Shown piece after piece: positions 43,169 through 53,121 of a stretch of DNA of 64,000 nt (positions are counted from its first letter, which is position 1; the number at the start of each line of letters is the position of its first letter). The notes under the pieces were generated by a model, which was not told the origin of the DNA, searched no databases, and worked only from the letters and a program-made list of their open reading frames with translations. The stretch comes from Clostridia bacterium. GTDB taxonomy: Bacteria > Bacillota > Clostridia > UBA1381 > UBA9506. The stretch lies in NCBI GenBank assembly GCA_017546245.1, contig JAFYXI010000021.1:1-64000 (forward strand). Direction: 5' to 3'. A program made the translations under genes and the position numbers.

Positions 43169-44695
43169 TTACTGCTTTTTAAGCAGCTTATTTTTCATTT
43201 GTGCACCAAGTGCTTTAGCATCGCTAAATTTAAGCATAAGAGTAAGGCACAGCACCAAAACCAAGGCTATAACTGCCGTTAGGGCTGCACAGGCAAAAAA
43301 GCCTAACCAGCTTGTTATATCAGGCAGTATCCACTGCATAACAAACCATGTGCCAAGTACACCCAACCAGCTGATTAAAATACTTCGCATACTGCCCCAT
43401 GCTTTATCTTTTAGCAATACCTTGTTTCCGTAAACTATAATATCCGTAACTCTGTACACGTAAGAAACTATACCTGCAATAACAATGGCATAAATATCGT
43501 ATTTAAAAATCAATGCCAATGTTACCGCAAAATTTATTGCCGCTTCTATAAGTGCACGGTATTTTGTTTGATGAAAATGCCCCTGAGCATTGATAAGCAT
43601 TCCGCAGGGCACACGTGTGCAGTTTAACACCTCGGCAATAGTCATAAGAAGTGCCAAAACAGGCAATATGTATTCAATATCGGTAACGCCGTCGGTATAA
43701 AGTCCAACAAACGGCAAAATTAACGCCGCAACACAGCCATAAAGGATACCTATTACCATATAAAACAAAACCTCAAACGAACGGAAGGTTTTTTTAGCCT
43801 CGTCAAACTTGCCGCAGGCAAAAAGCTGCCCAAAGCTTGCCACACTGCCGTTTGAAAATGCACCGGTAATTAAGGTGTACATATTTTTATAAACCAGTCT
43901 ATATACGGCATAAACACTGGCTAGCTTTAATCCGTTTTGCGATGTAACCGAAATTATGATTGCTCCTGAATTGTTAACAACAAGCCCTGCAATCTGGTGA
44001 ATTAAAAGTGCACTGCGCTGTTTTAGTGCAGATAAATCCATCTTGCCTCGGAACGATATATGCGGATATTTCTTCTTAACATAAAGTGCCAGAAATGGTA
44101 TTCTTGCAACCAAGGCTAAGCTTCCTGCGGCATAAACCCATACGATATTTGTGTGCATAAAGATACAAATAAACTTAGCAGCCGCCTGCATTATAAGACC
44201 GATAATTTTTGCTATGCTTACAATATACAGCTTTTGGTCGGCGGTTAAAATTACGTTATATTTTGCGTGAAAGGCGTGCTCTATAATACTGCCCGACGAA
44301 ATTGCCAGAACTATTAATGCAATGGTAACCCTGTCGGTGCTTCCCTTTGCCAGAGCTGCATAAAGCACTGCCGACACAACAATAACGAGCGAAAACCAGC
44401 CGGTTATCTGAAAATAGTATTTTCTGGTTGCTGCACAAATTCCGTTAATGCTTTCTAAGTCGTTTGTTGCCAAAGGCTTATATAGCGCCTGAATAGATGC
44501 TAAACCCAAGCCTGCCTCGAGTAAGGATGCATAGTTTATAATCTGGCTTACGGTTGTTGATATTCCGTTTATCTCACTGCCATAATACGAAAGAATGTAT
44601 CTCGGCACAATAAGACCTATTACAAAAACAACGACCTGCATTGCCATTTGCGACACCATATTATAAAAAATAGATTTTTTGCGCATTACACTCAT
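43169..44695 (-). CDS. wzx: Polysaccharide flippase (Wzx/MATE-like)
   Basis: A 508-residue protein with about 14 hydrophobic helices. It begins with FYNMVSQMAMQVVVFVIGLI and PRYILSYYGSEINGI, the typical entry of oligosaccharide flippases. It moves undecaprenyl-linked repeat units across the membrane for polymerisation by the Wzy-like protein two genes upstream. It is followed by the ATP-grasp and acetyltransferase genes. Only 2 bp separate it from the glycosyltransferase gene before it. Confidence 0.92.
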   Translation of the reverse strand: MSVMRKKSIFYNMVSQMAMQVVVFVIGLIVPRYILSYYGSEINGISTTVSQIINYASLLEAGLGLASIQALYKPLATNDLESINGICAATRKYYFQITGWFSLVIVVSAVLYAALAKGSTDRVTIALIVLAISSGSIIEHAFHAKYNVILTADQKLYIVSIAKIIGLIMQAAAKFICIFMHTNIVWVYAAGSLALVARIPFLALYVKKKYPHISFRGKMDLSALKQRSALLIHQIAGLVVNNSGAIIISVTSQNGLKLASVYAVYRLVYKNMYTLITGAFSNGSVASFGQLFACGKFDEAKKTFRSFEVLFYMVIGILYGCVAALILPFVGLYTDGVTDIEYILPVLALLMTIAEVLNCTRVPCGMLINAQGHFHQTKYRALIEAAINFAVTLALIFKYDIYAIVIAGIVSYVYRVTDIIVYGNKVLLKDKAWGSMRSILISWLGVLGTWFVMQWILPDITSWLGFFACAALTAVIALVLVLCLTLMLKFSDAKALGAQMKNKLLKKQ

Positions 44696-44697
44696 GA

Positions 44698-45900
44698 TTA
44701 ATTTTTCCCTTCAAATATTTCATAGTGCTTATTAAGCCAATAAGCCTGCTGTTCGGCAAATGACTCAAGACCGTCTGATAATGATTTACGTTTTTCTTCG
44801 TCTGTAAGCAATTGGCTAAGTCCGTCTGCAATCGCCTGCGGTGTCATATCAACAATAATCCCGTCTTTTCCGTTTGAAATCTGGTCAGGAGCAGAATTAT
44901 AGTTTGTAACCAAAATTGGTTTTTTAAGTATTTTGGCTTCGTCTAAAACAACCGATTTTCCCTCGTAACGCGAGGTTTGTGCAACAACTGTTGCCGCTTT
45001 TATGTAAGGATAGGGATTACTTCTTAGACCCATAAAAATTACTACATCTTCTACATCAAGCTGCTTTACCATATCGCGCAATTCATTTTCTAAAGGCCCT
45101 GCACCCATTATGTACCATTTAAACTTAACATCTGCCTTTTTCATGATAGCTGCCGCCTCGATTGCAAAATCATAACCTTTTTGTTCTGTCATACGACCAA
45201 TGGATAGCACTGTAGGAATATCGGTATCCATTCCGTCTAACGGGTCTCTGTCACTTAAAGAATAAATAAGCTCGGGTGAATTAAGGTTATAAAGCAAGCG
45301 TATATTATCAAGATTCGGATATGCCGCCTGCAACGAATCTACGCACTTTTCAGAAATTGTAATAAATGAATCTAATTTTTTATAGTATTTTTCAGATTCA
45401 GCTTTAAGCGGATTATTAATTTTTGAATAATCTATATGCATCCAGCCAAGCTTTTTGTCGGCATTAACACAATCTACGACATAATAAAGAGGTGTATCCT
45501 GAATAAATGCCACCGCTATATCAAATTTTTCTTCTTCAATCGGAAAATCATTCTTGATTACATTCCAATTGAGCATAGATGTATATGCGGATGTTGCTTC
45601 CTTTTTAAGCTTTATTTTGATGCTTGCGCAAAGTCTTTTTATAAGAAGCGCAATTTTTTTATTATTAATTGAAGCTTTAACAAAGGTACCTAGCCCCGAC
45701 ATTAACCATGTTTTCGTTTTTAGTGCAGGTCGCAATGTTACTTGCTCGGGCAGATACTCTAAATTCATTCCCCTATTTTCAAACAACTGCAAGGTAACAT
45801 CATACTTTTCATAGTCAATCATATTTAAAAGATTTACCAAAGCTTTTTCGGCACCGCCGCCGGTTAAAGAATACATAACAAAAAGTATCTTTTTTTTCAT
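44698..45900 (-). CDS. GT4-family glycosyltransferase
   Basis: A 400-residue GT-B enzyme. It starts with a Gly-rich acceptor loop (SLTGGGAEKALVNLLN, about 11-26) and has the donor-binding part with LSIGRMTEQKGYDFAIEAA (about 230) and RYEGKSVVLDEAKIL (about 310, the EX7E motif). It adds one sugar to the lipid-linked repeat unit. Its start overlaps the polymerase gene stop by 4 bp. Donor and linkage are unknown. Confidence 0.9.
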   Translation of the reverse strand: MKKKILFVMYSLTGGGAEKALVNLLNMIDYEKYDVTLQLFENRGMNLEYLPEQVTLRPALKTKTWLMSGLGTFVKASINNKKIALLIKRLCASIKIKLKKEATSAYTSMLNWNVIKNDFPIEEEKFDIAVAFIQDTPLYYVVDCVNADKKLGWMHIDYSKINNPLKAESEKYYKKLDSFITISEKCVDSLQAAYPNLDNIRLLYNLNSPELIYSLSDRDPLDGMDTDIPTVLSIGRMTEQKGYDFAIEAAAIMKKADVKFKWYIMGAGPLENELRDMVKQLDVEDVVIFMGLRSNPYPYIKAATVVAQTSRYEGKSVVLDEAKILKKPILVTNYNSAPDQISNGKDGIIVDMTPQAIADGLSQLLTDEEKRKSLSDGLESFAEQQAYWLNKHYEIFEGKN

Positions 45901-47333
45901 TTTATTGCCCCCTCTTTTTTAGTAAGAACAAATTTTTTCAGTAAATAGCTTATAACGATTATATATACAGTATATCGCATTTTAACAGACATAAGTGCCA
46001 TTTCTGCTCTTGCCAAAAAAGCTGCATAGCCTAATAAATATAAAACAGTTGATGCCAAAAAATAGTTCTTTTGCGACAGATACTTAGCCGTTAGCCGTTC
46101 GCATAACACCCAAACAGTACCAAAAACAAAACCGCCCAAAAAGCTGAATGCGCCAAAGTTATAAATCATTTCGCCGATAATTGAAAAACCCCAACCTGAT
46201 TCTGAGCCGTTAAATTCGGTTACCCACGTACTGAGCGCAGGAATATCGGGTGCAGAAATAAAAAGCTCGATAATCTGAACAGGCAAAAAGCCTTTTAAAA
46301 AGTAATAAATCATAGTGTGGCCTTCTTGAATTGAGCCTATATCAAGAGCCGACATGGTCGAAAGAGAGGTTCTTGCGCTTCCGCCCATTTCCATAAAAAT
46401 ATTAACCATTGATTTAATTACCGAGCTGCCGTAAATTCTTTTAAGCACTTCTATATCTATTCGGTTTAAAGAGTAGTTTCGAAGTTCGGTAAAGCCAGAA
46501 AAGATATATAACACTAAAAATCCGAGCAAAAGATGCCAGAACTTTATTTGCACTTTTTTCTTCTGAGTTAAAAAGCTTACTGCAACAAATCCGACCAAAA
46601 TAGGAATGGTGTTGGAGCGCGAACCGATAAACACAGCCATAACGGCTATTGCTGCCATTATTATAACTGCCATTTTCTTTTTCCAGCCACTGCGAGTCAT
46701 TAAATACGTAAAACCGTATACGTGATATATATATGTTAAAATAGTATTTGCTCCTTCGCGGCTTTCGTAGTAATAATCGCCATATGACATTTGCGCTCTT
46801 TTTGAAAGCTCGCCTAAATATACAACAAAAATGCTAAGGCAAATAACTATAAATAATATATCTGCAAGTTTTATTTGCTCTGAGTGCTTAGCTTCAGGTG
46901 TTTCGAGCTTTATGCTTTCTAAGCCCTTTGACGAGCCCTTAAAAAGCAGATAGCCGCACACAGCAAATATTATAATCGCACCCTGTTGTGCCAGCATTTC
47001 GGCAATTAAATCATCTGTATAGTGTACATATATATTAATATTAGAGCTATGCGGCAAATGCAAAAGTTCAACTAACGTCTGACCTGCATTCGAGAAAAAA
47101 CAATATGCTAAAAAGAATATAAACGGAACTATTTTAAAATTATTAACCCTTAAAACAACAATAATCGAAACGATATAAACAAGAACAAGCATAGTGCCGT
47201 TTACCGTAACCTTGCCTATTAATGTATAGCTGTCTACAATCAGCCACACAGCACCGATAAGAACAAGCGCAACAATTCCCATTGTTCTTGCAAGTCCGTT
47301 GTATGATTTATTATCGTTCACAGTTTTCGCCAC
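45897..47333 (-). CDS. wzy: Wzy-like oligosaccharide repeat-unit polymerase
   Basis: A 478-residue membrane protein with about 12 helices and a large periplasm-facing loop (about 275-345), as in EpsG/Wzy polymerases. GSRSNTIPILVGFVAV (about 240) is typical of O-antigen polymerase-type sequences. It joins repeat units after flipping. The start is uncertain: GTG 47333 gives MAKTVND but has a poor ribosome site, and ATG at residue 18 is an alternative. It overlaps the next gene by 4 bp. Confidence 0.85.
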   Translation of the reverse strand: MAKTVNDNKSYNGLARTMGIVALVLIGAVWLIVDSYTLIGKVTVNGTMLVLVYIVSIIVVLRVNNFKIVPFIFFLAYCFFSNAGQTLVELLHLPHSSNINIYVHYTDDLIAEMLAQQGAIIIFAVCGYLLFKGSSKGLESIKLETPEAKHSEQIKLADILFIVICLSIFVVYLGELSKRAQMSYGDYYYESREGANTILTYIYHVYGFTYLMTRSGWKKKMAVIIMAAIAVMAVFIGSRSNTIPILVGFVAVSFLTQKKKVQIKFWHLLLGFLVLYIFSGFTELRNYSLNRIDIEVLKRIYGSSVIKSMVNIFMEMGGSARTSLSTMSALDIGSIQEGHTMIYYFLKGFLPVQIIELFISAPDIPALSTWVTEFNGSESGWGFSIIGEMIYNFGAFSFLGGFVFGTVWVLCERLTAKYLSQKNYFLASTVLYLLGYAAFLARAEMALMSVKMRYTVYIIVISYLLKKFVLTKKEGAIK

Positions 47334-47357
47334 CTTGTTTAAAATTATCGTTTGATT

Positions 47358-48440
47358 TTAAAAAATTACTTTTTCTATGTACGAAAGCCATTGCTGTGCA
47401 ATACTTTCGCGGCTAAGTGTTTCTTTAATTTTTGCCGCATTGTGCCCTAATGTTTTTGCCAGTTCGGCATTTGATGCGACCTCGCACATTGCGTCTTTTA
47501 ATGCTTTTTCATCTTTACACGGTACTAAAATACCGTTTACTCTGTCATTAATTAATGCTTTTGCTCCACCACCAACGCAGTCGGTTGATACACACGGCAA
47601 GCCAATTGCCATAGCCTCGGCTAAAACGTTTGGCATTCCTTCGTAGTCAGAGGATAAAACAAACATTTCAGCTTTTGACATTTCGTTATGCAGCGTTTTA
47701 GTTGTGCCGGGCAAAATTACCTTGTCGGTTAAATTAAGCTCTTTTATAAGATTCTCTAAATTAGTTTGTTCTTCGCCCTTGCCGTAAATTACGAGCTTGT
47801 AATCAGGATTTTCTTTTATAAATCCGCCAAATGCCTTTATTAAAAGAGCGTGATTTTTCTGTTTGGTCATTCTTCCTGCTGTAACAATAATTTTTTCGGT
47901 TTCGTCACTTTTTGGTGGGATATTATCTACAAGCGGATTAAATATTACCGCAGACCTTTCCTGAATTTTTTTGTCAAAAAACTCTTTTGCGGCATCTGTC
48001 TGAAAAACAAATCCCTCGCAAAGAGGATATAAAAGGCTGCGCATTTTTGCTGTTATGCCTGTAATTGCCCCCGGATAGATTCTTTCTGAAACAATAATCG
48101 GAATGCGAACACCCAATAAAGATGCTATCGCCAAAACATTATTAAGCGTCATAAATGAAATCAAAATATTTGGTTTTAGTTTTTTTACAAATTTACGCAA
48201 TTTGATGCAACGTACAAAAAGCCGCAAAACCGGAGTTTTGCAACTTGTTTTCGTAGCCACAATCTTAACATCAGGATGCAACGGATAGCCGCATTCTGTA
48301 CTTTCTTGCGTTATAATTGTTACATCTGTTCCCCTTTGGGCAAACTCGGATGCCAAAACACAAATTACGCGTTCAGCTCCGCCCGAAAGAGAAATTTTAT
48401 TAACCGAAAAACAAACCTTGTTAATTTTTTTATTTTCCAT
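47358..48440 (-). CDS. GT4-family glycosyltransferase
   Basis: About 360 residues from ATG 48440 (AAGGAAG ahead; the longer frame begins with TTG at 48449). A GT-B enzyme with SLSGGAERVICVLASEFAQRG near the N-terminus, VTAGRMTKQKNHALLIKAF (about 190) and SSDYEGMPNVLAEAMAIG (about 272), the donor-binding EX7E region. It is clearly paralogous to the next gene upstream, with which it overlaps by 11 bp, which suggests a tandem duplication that diverged in acceptor. Confidence 0.9.
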   Translation of the reverse strand: MENKKINKVCFSVNKISLSGGAERVICVLASEFAQRGTDVTIITQESTECGYPLHPDVKIVATKTSCKTPVLRLFVRCIKLRKFVKKLKPNILISFMTLNNVLAIASLLGVRIPIIVSERIYPGAITGITAKMRSLLYPLCEGFVFQTDAAKEFFDKKIQERSAVIFNPLVDNIPPKSDETEKIIVTAGRMTKQKNHALLIKAFGGFIKENPDYKLVIYGKGEEQTNLENLIKELNLTDKVILPGTTKTLHNEMSKAEMFVLSSDYEGMPNVLAEAMAIGLPCVSTDCVGGGAKALINDRVNGILVPCKDEKALKDAMCEVASNAELAKTLGHNAAKIKETLSRESIAQQWLSYIEKVIF

Positions 48441-49494
48441 ATTTAACAACTTCCTTAAAATATTCGTACCACATTGTGCAAATGCGGCTTAGGCTGTAAT
48501 CTTCTCTGATTTTAAATGCCTTATCCCCCATCGCCTTTGCAACTTTGGGATTATCAAGCATATATTCGATGCTTTTAACCAAGGCGTCTTTATCATTAAC
48601 ACCTATTAAAATGCCGTTTTCGTTATTCTTTATAAGTGCTTTAGGACCTCCACAGGGACAGTCCGTCGAAATGCACGGAAGACCTAATGCCATTGCCTCC
48701 ATAAGTGCGTTTGGCATTCCTTCAAAATCTGACGGAAGGATAAAAATGCTGTCTTTATATATTTCGTTTAATACATCCCCGGTTGCTCCCGGCAGATTTA
48801 CTGTATCTGTCACACCAAGACTGTCAGTCAGGCTTTTTAAAGCATCTTTTTCAGCCCCTTCGCCCCATATTACCAACTTATAATCGGGATATTTTTCACA
48901 AACTTCGGCAAATGCCTCAATTAACAGTTTTTGATTTTTCTGGCTGTTTAATCTGCCTACCGAAACGATGGTTTTGTTTCTTTCTCCATCAAAAGGCTTT
49001 TCGGGCATTTTTTCGGTATTAAACAACGGATTTGGAATAACCCTTGATCTTTTTGCCAGCTTCGGTCCGTAAAATTTCTGAGCATCGTCAGTCTGAAAAA
49101 CAAATGCAGATGCTGTTTTCATAAAGAGCCTTGAAACAATTTTAACTATTTTTTTACCTGCAAAATGTGCAGGGTCGTTTCTTTCGGATATTATATGTTT
49201 AACACCTGTTCCGATACACGCAGGAACTGTGTAAATAGAGAGCGGAACGCCCATACTTAAAACAATATCGGGCTTCTGCTCTTTAATTTTTGCCTTGAGC
49301 TGACTTATAATATTGCCCTTATTTAATACCGAAAAGTTCATTTTTTGCATATCATAGGTTTTTTGCTGTGTATTTGACAATGCAACAATATGCACCGCAG
49401 AGTCTGTATTAGTGTTTATCCATTCTGCCAAATTCATTGCAACCTTCTGAGCACCGCCCATAGACGGATTGCTGATAACAACCATAATATGCAT
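48430..49494 (-). CDS. GT4-family glycosyltransferase
   Basis: A 354-residue GT-B glycosyltransferase: PSMGGAQKVAMNLAEWI (about 9-25), VSVGRLNSQKNQKLLIEAF (about 194) and PSDFEGMPNALMEAMALGLP (about 272). It is similar along its length to the product of the downstream gene. It acts in the cytoplasm on the undecaprenyl-linked intermediate. Confidence 0.9.
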   Translation of the reverse strand: MHIMVVISNPSMGGAQKVAMNLAEWINTNTDSAVHIVALSNTQQKTYDMQKMNFSVLNKGNIISQLKAKIKEQKPDIVLSMGVPLSIYTVPACIGTGVKHIISERNDPAHFAGKKIVKIVSRLFMKTASAFVFQTDDAQKFYGPKLAKRSRVIPNPLFNTEKMPEKPFDGERNKTIVSVGRLNSQKNQKLLIEAFAEVCEKYPDYKLVIWGEGAEKDALKSLTDSLGVTDTVNLPGATGDVLNEIYKDSIFILPSDFEGMPNALMEAMALGLPCISTDCPCGGPKALIKNNENGILIGVNDKDALVKSIEYMLDNPKVAKAMGDKAFKIREDYSLSRICTMWYEYFKEVVKYGK

Positions 49495-49509
49495 ACTAAT
49501 CCTCCTCAG

Positions 49510-50685
49510 TTATACTTGGGCATAGTCTTTAAAAAAGTCAGTTCTTCTTTTTATTAAAGTATCTCTTTCATACTTTTTGGCTTCGTTGTAATTTTCTTCT
49601 GCCAGCTTTTTCATTCTTTCTTTATCCTTAATCATATCGCACAAAAGCTTTGCAATTTCTTCAGGCTCTTTTTTAGAGTTAGAAAAAACGCACGAAGGAT
49701 TAATAAGCTCGGGTATGCCTGCTGTTTTTGCCCCCAAGCAAGGCAGAGCACGGCTCATTGCCTCGATTACCGAGCGTGGCAAACCCTCCTGTCTGCTGGG
49801 CTGGATATAAAAATCAATGTTTGTCAGCCACTCAAAAACCTTATCGTGAGAGAGCTGACCCACTATATTTACATATTCTTCGACACCGCACTCGCGAGCT
49901 ACGGTTTTTAAACGCTCGCCGCTTCCTCCGCCAATACACTGATATTCAAAACAGGTAATACCCTGCTCTTTTAATTTTCCCAAGGCCTCGATAACATATT
50001 GCTGACCCTTGTATAAAACATCAAGTGCCGCCGCTGTACCTATAACGTATTTGGTATTGTCGCCATAGCTGTCTATTTTAGCAAATCTTTTTTGCAAAGC
50101 ATCACTCTCACAAGGCTGAAGCTCTACGTTCGAGCAAGGAATCGTTTTGCCTTTTGTGGGATACCTGCTCTGCAGAAATTCGTTTGTAACATAAAGCACG
50201 TGTGAAGCAGATTTAATTCTTTTTTTCATCATATATGTAGCAAACGGAGCCGCCAGCTTACCCTTTAAGCTGTAGTTCCAATATGCATCCCACGGGCATC
50301 CAACAACCTCGATTAAATACTTTTTATTTAACTTTCTGCAACAATCAACCGCGTGGTTTCCTATTGTACTGGGAAGACGGATAAACACTAAATCTGCAGT
50401 TTTAATTCGCTCTTCCAATATTTTTTTGACCTTGTAAGTATTTTTTATCATTCCGCTTACAGAGGCCAAATTAGGGCATTCGGTTACACTTATATCAGGA
50501 TTTGTAAGCTGTGACATTTTTCCTTTAATATCATCGCCTTTAACATTTTTAACTCTTATAAGCAATTCTAATTTGTCACAAACCTTAAAATATCTTTCAA
50601 ACATACGGTCGTTTAATACGATATCATAATAAAGTCCGTTCTCGTCTTTTTTCAAGGGTCCGTCATAACAAAATAATGCCTTCAT
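49510..50685 (-). CDS. GT4-family glycosyltransferase
   Basis: A 391-residue GT-B glycosyltransferase with an atypical N-terminus (FCYDGPLKKDENGLYYD, as in some WcfI/LPS family members). The C-terminal half is standard: GTAAALDVLYKGQQYVIEAL (about 215) and QPSRQEGLPRSVIEAMSRAL (about 296). It is 18 bp after the previous gene. Substrate unknown. Confidence 0.88.
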   Translation of the reverse strand: MKALFCYDGPLKKDENGLYYDIVLNDRMFERYFKVCDKLELLIRVKNVKGDDIKGKMSQLTNPDISVTECPNLASVSGMIKNTYKVKKILEERIKTADLVFIRLPSTIGNHAVDCCRKLNKKYLIEVVGCPWDAYWNYSLKGKLAAPFATYMMKKRIKSASHVLYVTNEFLQSRYPTKGKTIPCSNVELQPCESDALQKRFAKIDSYGDNTKYVIGTAAALDVLYKGQQYVIEALGKLKEQGITCFEYQCIGGGSGERLKTVARECGVEEYVNIVGQLSHDKVFEWLTNIDFYIQPSRQEGLPRSVIEAMSRALPCLGAKTAGIPELINPSCVFSNSKKEPEEIAKLLCDMIKDKERMKKLAEENYNEAKKYERDTLIKRRTDFFKDYAQV

Positions 50686-50703
50686 TTTTCCTCCTTGAGA
50701 ATG

Positions 50704-51843
50704 TTATTTGTTTAAAATATCTTCATAAATGTTTTTTACACATTTTGCAGTAACACTTATATCAAGCATTGCTTCTGTCAGCTTTTTACCTTTTTGTGCC
50801 ATTTGTCTTGCATCGTCAATGTTGTCGGTCATATAGCAAATAGCCTCGCAAAGCTTTTGCGGATTTTTAACCTCGGTTAAATACCCTGTTTCTAAGTGAC
50901 GCACGATATCAGGAAATCCGCCAATGTTCGTTGCAATGGTCGGAACACCAAGAGCCAGACTTTCTGCCGCACCGCCTAAGTTTTCGCTGTGTGACGGATG
51001 CACAGCAATATCTATCTCGGGATATATTTTTTTAACATCATTGCGGTAGCCCGTAAAAATTACCTTGTCGCCAAGCTTGTTTTTCGCATATTTAATTACC
51101 TCTTGTTCATACTGCTCCGAGCCATCCCACGCATTGCCTACAATCATCGGGCGGATTTTGGGATTATTTTCCAATGCCAGACTTACAGCATCTATAAAAT
51201 CCTCGTGACCTTTTAAGCCTCGGGTCTGCCCCATATGCTTTTTGGGCTTGTAAAAATAACTTACCATTGCAACTAAGGTTTCGTCATCTTTTATGCCGTA
51301 CTGTCTGCGAAGAGAGCCGTCAGGCTCTTCGGCACGTATGGTTTCGGCATTTCCGTAATACGCAAGATAAACCCTTTTTTCATCTATACCTTTTTCTTTA
51401 TAAATATTACAAGTTTTAATGCAGGCACCTGCCCAATAGTCATCACGGGTAGATACACGTCTTTCTGCAAAATTAAAAACGGGACTTTCTAAATGAAGCG
51501 GCCCCGGAACCTGAAACAGCCTCGGTATATGTACACCTCTTAATGCCAAACGTCCCATAATTACATTTGTTACAAAGTGAAGATGTATTAAATCGGGAGC
51601 TGTTTCTTTTACTTGTTTTTTTATTTCTTTTATTCTTTTAAAGAACATCCACGGCTTAGACAGGGGCAAAGACCAATCACCGCGCACGACCTTCATACCG
51701 GATGCTTTATATTTTTGTGCATAGCCGTCATTTTCATCAGGAAGCACAGTAATAACCTCTACACCGTTTTTACATAACCAGTCAGCCTGATTATATGCCC
51801 AAGCCGCACCGCGATTTGTTTTAACTACTTGTAAAATACGCAT
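50704..51843 (-). CDS. GT4-family glycosyltransferase, EpsF/PglA-like position
   Basis: A 379-residue GT-B enzyme: QPADWL-like N-terminal acceptor region (RGAAWAYNQADWLCKNGVEV, about 12-31), VAMVSYFYKPKKHMGQTRG (about 190) and HPSHSENLGGAAESLALGVP (about 288). As the first glycosyltransferase after the initiating sugar transferase it may add the second sugar, as PglA does; that is inference from order. It lies 19 bp after the acetyltransferase gene. Confidence 0.88.
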   Translation of the reverse strand: MRILQVVKTNRGAAWAYNQADWLCKNGVEVITVLPDENDGYAQKYKASGMKVVRGDWSLPLSKPWMFFKRIKEIKKQVKETAPDLIHLHFVTNVIMGRLALRGVHIPRLFQVPGPLHLESPVFNFAERRVSTRDDYWAGACIKTCNIYKEKGIDEKRVYLAYYGNAETIRAEEPDGSLRRQYGIKDDETLVAMVSYFYKPKKHMGQTRGLKGHEDFIDAVSLALENNPKIRPMIVGNAWDGSEQYEQEVIKYAKNKLGDKVIFTGYRNDVKKIYPEIDIAVHPSHSENLGGAAESLALGVPTIATNIGGFPDIVRHLETGYLTEVKNPQKLCEAICYMTDNIDDARQMAQKGKKLTEAMLDISVTAKCVKNIYEDILNK

Positions 51844-51862
51844 AAAATCCCCTTTTTCGCCA

Positions 51863-52477
51863 TCAAAGCTTTTTTATAAATTTTGCAGGAACACCTACAT
51901 ACACACCGCTGACGTTAATATCGCTTACCACAACCGCTCCTGCACCAATCATACAATCTGAGCAAATATTTATATTATTAATTACGGTTGCACCCGCACC
52001 AATCCATGTATGGCTGTCGACATTAACCGTTCCGCACAAATGCGACCCCACCGACACGTGACAAAAATCTGCCACCTTACAGTCGTGGTCAACCGAGCTT
52101 GAGGTGTTAATAATAACACCGTCACCGATAAAGGTGTCAGGATTAATAACTGCACTTGCCATAACTACAGTTCCGCACCCGATTTGAACGTTTTGAGCAA
52201 CAACTGCGTTCGGATGAATTAAAGTTGCAATTTCAGCCCCGTTTGCAATCAGGTCTGAAAGTATTTTTTCACGCACACGGCTGTTGCCGATCGCTACAAA
52301 AAACTCGGCTTCGTTTATGTATTTTTTAAAATCAGATACCCCGGCAAGCACTAAAGGATTATTTTCATCGGCATCATCCAAAAAACCGATGCTTAAATAG
52401 CCGCATTTTGCCGCTATATCAAAAACAACCTTTCCGTGACCGCCTGCACCGATAATTAAAAGACGTTTTTTATCCAT
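51863..52477 (-). CDS. PglD/NeuD-like sugar O/N-acetyltransferase
   Basis: A 204-residue protein with an N-terminal Rossmann-like sugar-nucleotide domain (LIIGAGGHGKVVFDIAAKCG, about 6-25) and a C-terminal left-handed beta-helix (HPNAVVAQNVQIGCGTVVM; SSVDHDCKVADFCHVSVGSH with catalytic His; GAGATVINNINI). This is the PglD/PerB/NeuD form. With the neighbouring PglE-like aminotransferase it would N-acetylate a 4-amino sugar nucleotide. The start shares one base with the stop of the sugar transferase gene. Confidence 0.9.
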   Translation of the reverse strand: MDKKRLLIIGAGGHGKVVFDIAAKCGYLSIGFLDDADENNPLVLAGVSDFKKYINEAEFFVAIGNSRVREKILSDLIANGAEIATLIHPNAVVAQNVQIGCGTVVMASAVINPDTFIGDGVIINTSSSVDHDCKVADFCHVSVGSHLCGTVNVDSHTWIGAGATVINNINICSDCMIGAGAVVVSDINVSGVYVGVPAKFIKKL

Positions 52478-53121
52478 TAAGCATTTACTTCCTCTTCTGT
52501 TACTGACGGTGTACCTTTAAACTCTTCCATTGTTACTGATGCGGCAGAGCTTATACCTTCTTCTTTTACAAAAGCCTTCCACACGGTTAAGAGTATAATC
52601 TTTACATCGCCTAAAAAAGTAATGTTATCTATATACTTTATATCCAAATCAAATTTTTCTTCCCAGCTTATGGCATTTCGACCGCTTATCTGCGCCAATC
52701 CCGAAAGACCCGGTCGAACCTCGTGCCTACGTCTTTGGGTTTCGTTATATAAGGGCAAATAGTTTACTAAAAGAGGTCTTGGCCCAACTACACTCATATC
52801 GCCCTTTAAGATATTAAACACCTCGGGCAATTCGTCAAGACTGGTTTTTCTGAGCAGCTTACCAAACTTAGTAAGTCTCACCTCATCGGGCAAAAGCTCG
52901 CCTTTTTCATCGCGTTTGTCTGTCATGGTTCTGAATTTATAAAGTTTAAATATTTTTTCATTTTTGCCGGGTCTTTCTTGCATAAACAGAATCGGTGAAC
53001 CCAGCTTTATGCGAACTAAAATCGCTACGATGATATAAAGCCACGAAAAAACGGTAATTGCAGCAAGTGCACAAGCAACGTCAATCAATCGTTTTATATA
53101 ACGTCGATACACTAAAAGCAC
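52477..53121 (-). CDS. Initiating sugar-phosphate transferase (PglC-like)
   Basis: A 214-residue monotopic phosphoglycosyl transferase. It has an N-terminal re-entrant hydrophobic segment (RLIDVACALAAITVFSWLYI, about 11-30), GSPILFMQERPG (about 41), FKLYKFRTMTD, the catalytic Asp-Glu in KTSLDELPEVFNILKGDMS (about 93) and VGPRPLL, then RPGLSGLAQISGRN (about 136). It transfers a sugar phosphate to undecaprenyl phosphate to begin repeat-unit assembly. The PglD- and PglE-like neighbours suggest an acetamido-trideoxy sugar such as diNAcBac. Confidence 0.93.
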   Translation of the reverse strand: MLLVYRRYIKRLIDVACALAAITVFSWLYIIVAILVRIKLGSPILFMQERPGKNEKIFKLYKFRTMTDKRDEKGELLPDEVRLTKFGKLLRKTSLDELPEVFNILKGDMSVVGPRPLLVNYLPLYNETQRRRHEVRPGLSGLAQISGRNAISWEEKFDLDIKYIDNITFLGDVKIILLTVWKAFVKEEGISSAASVTMEEFKGTPSVTEEEVNA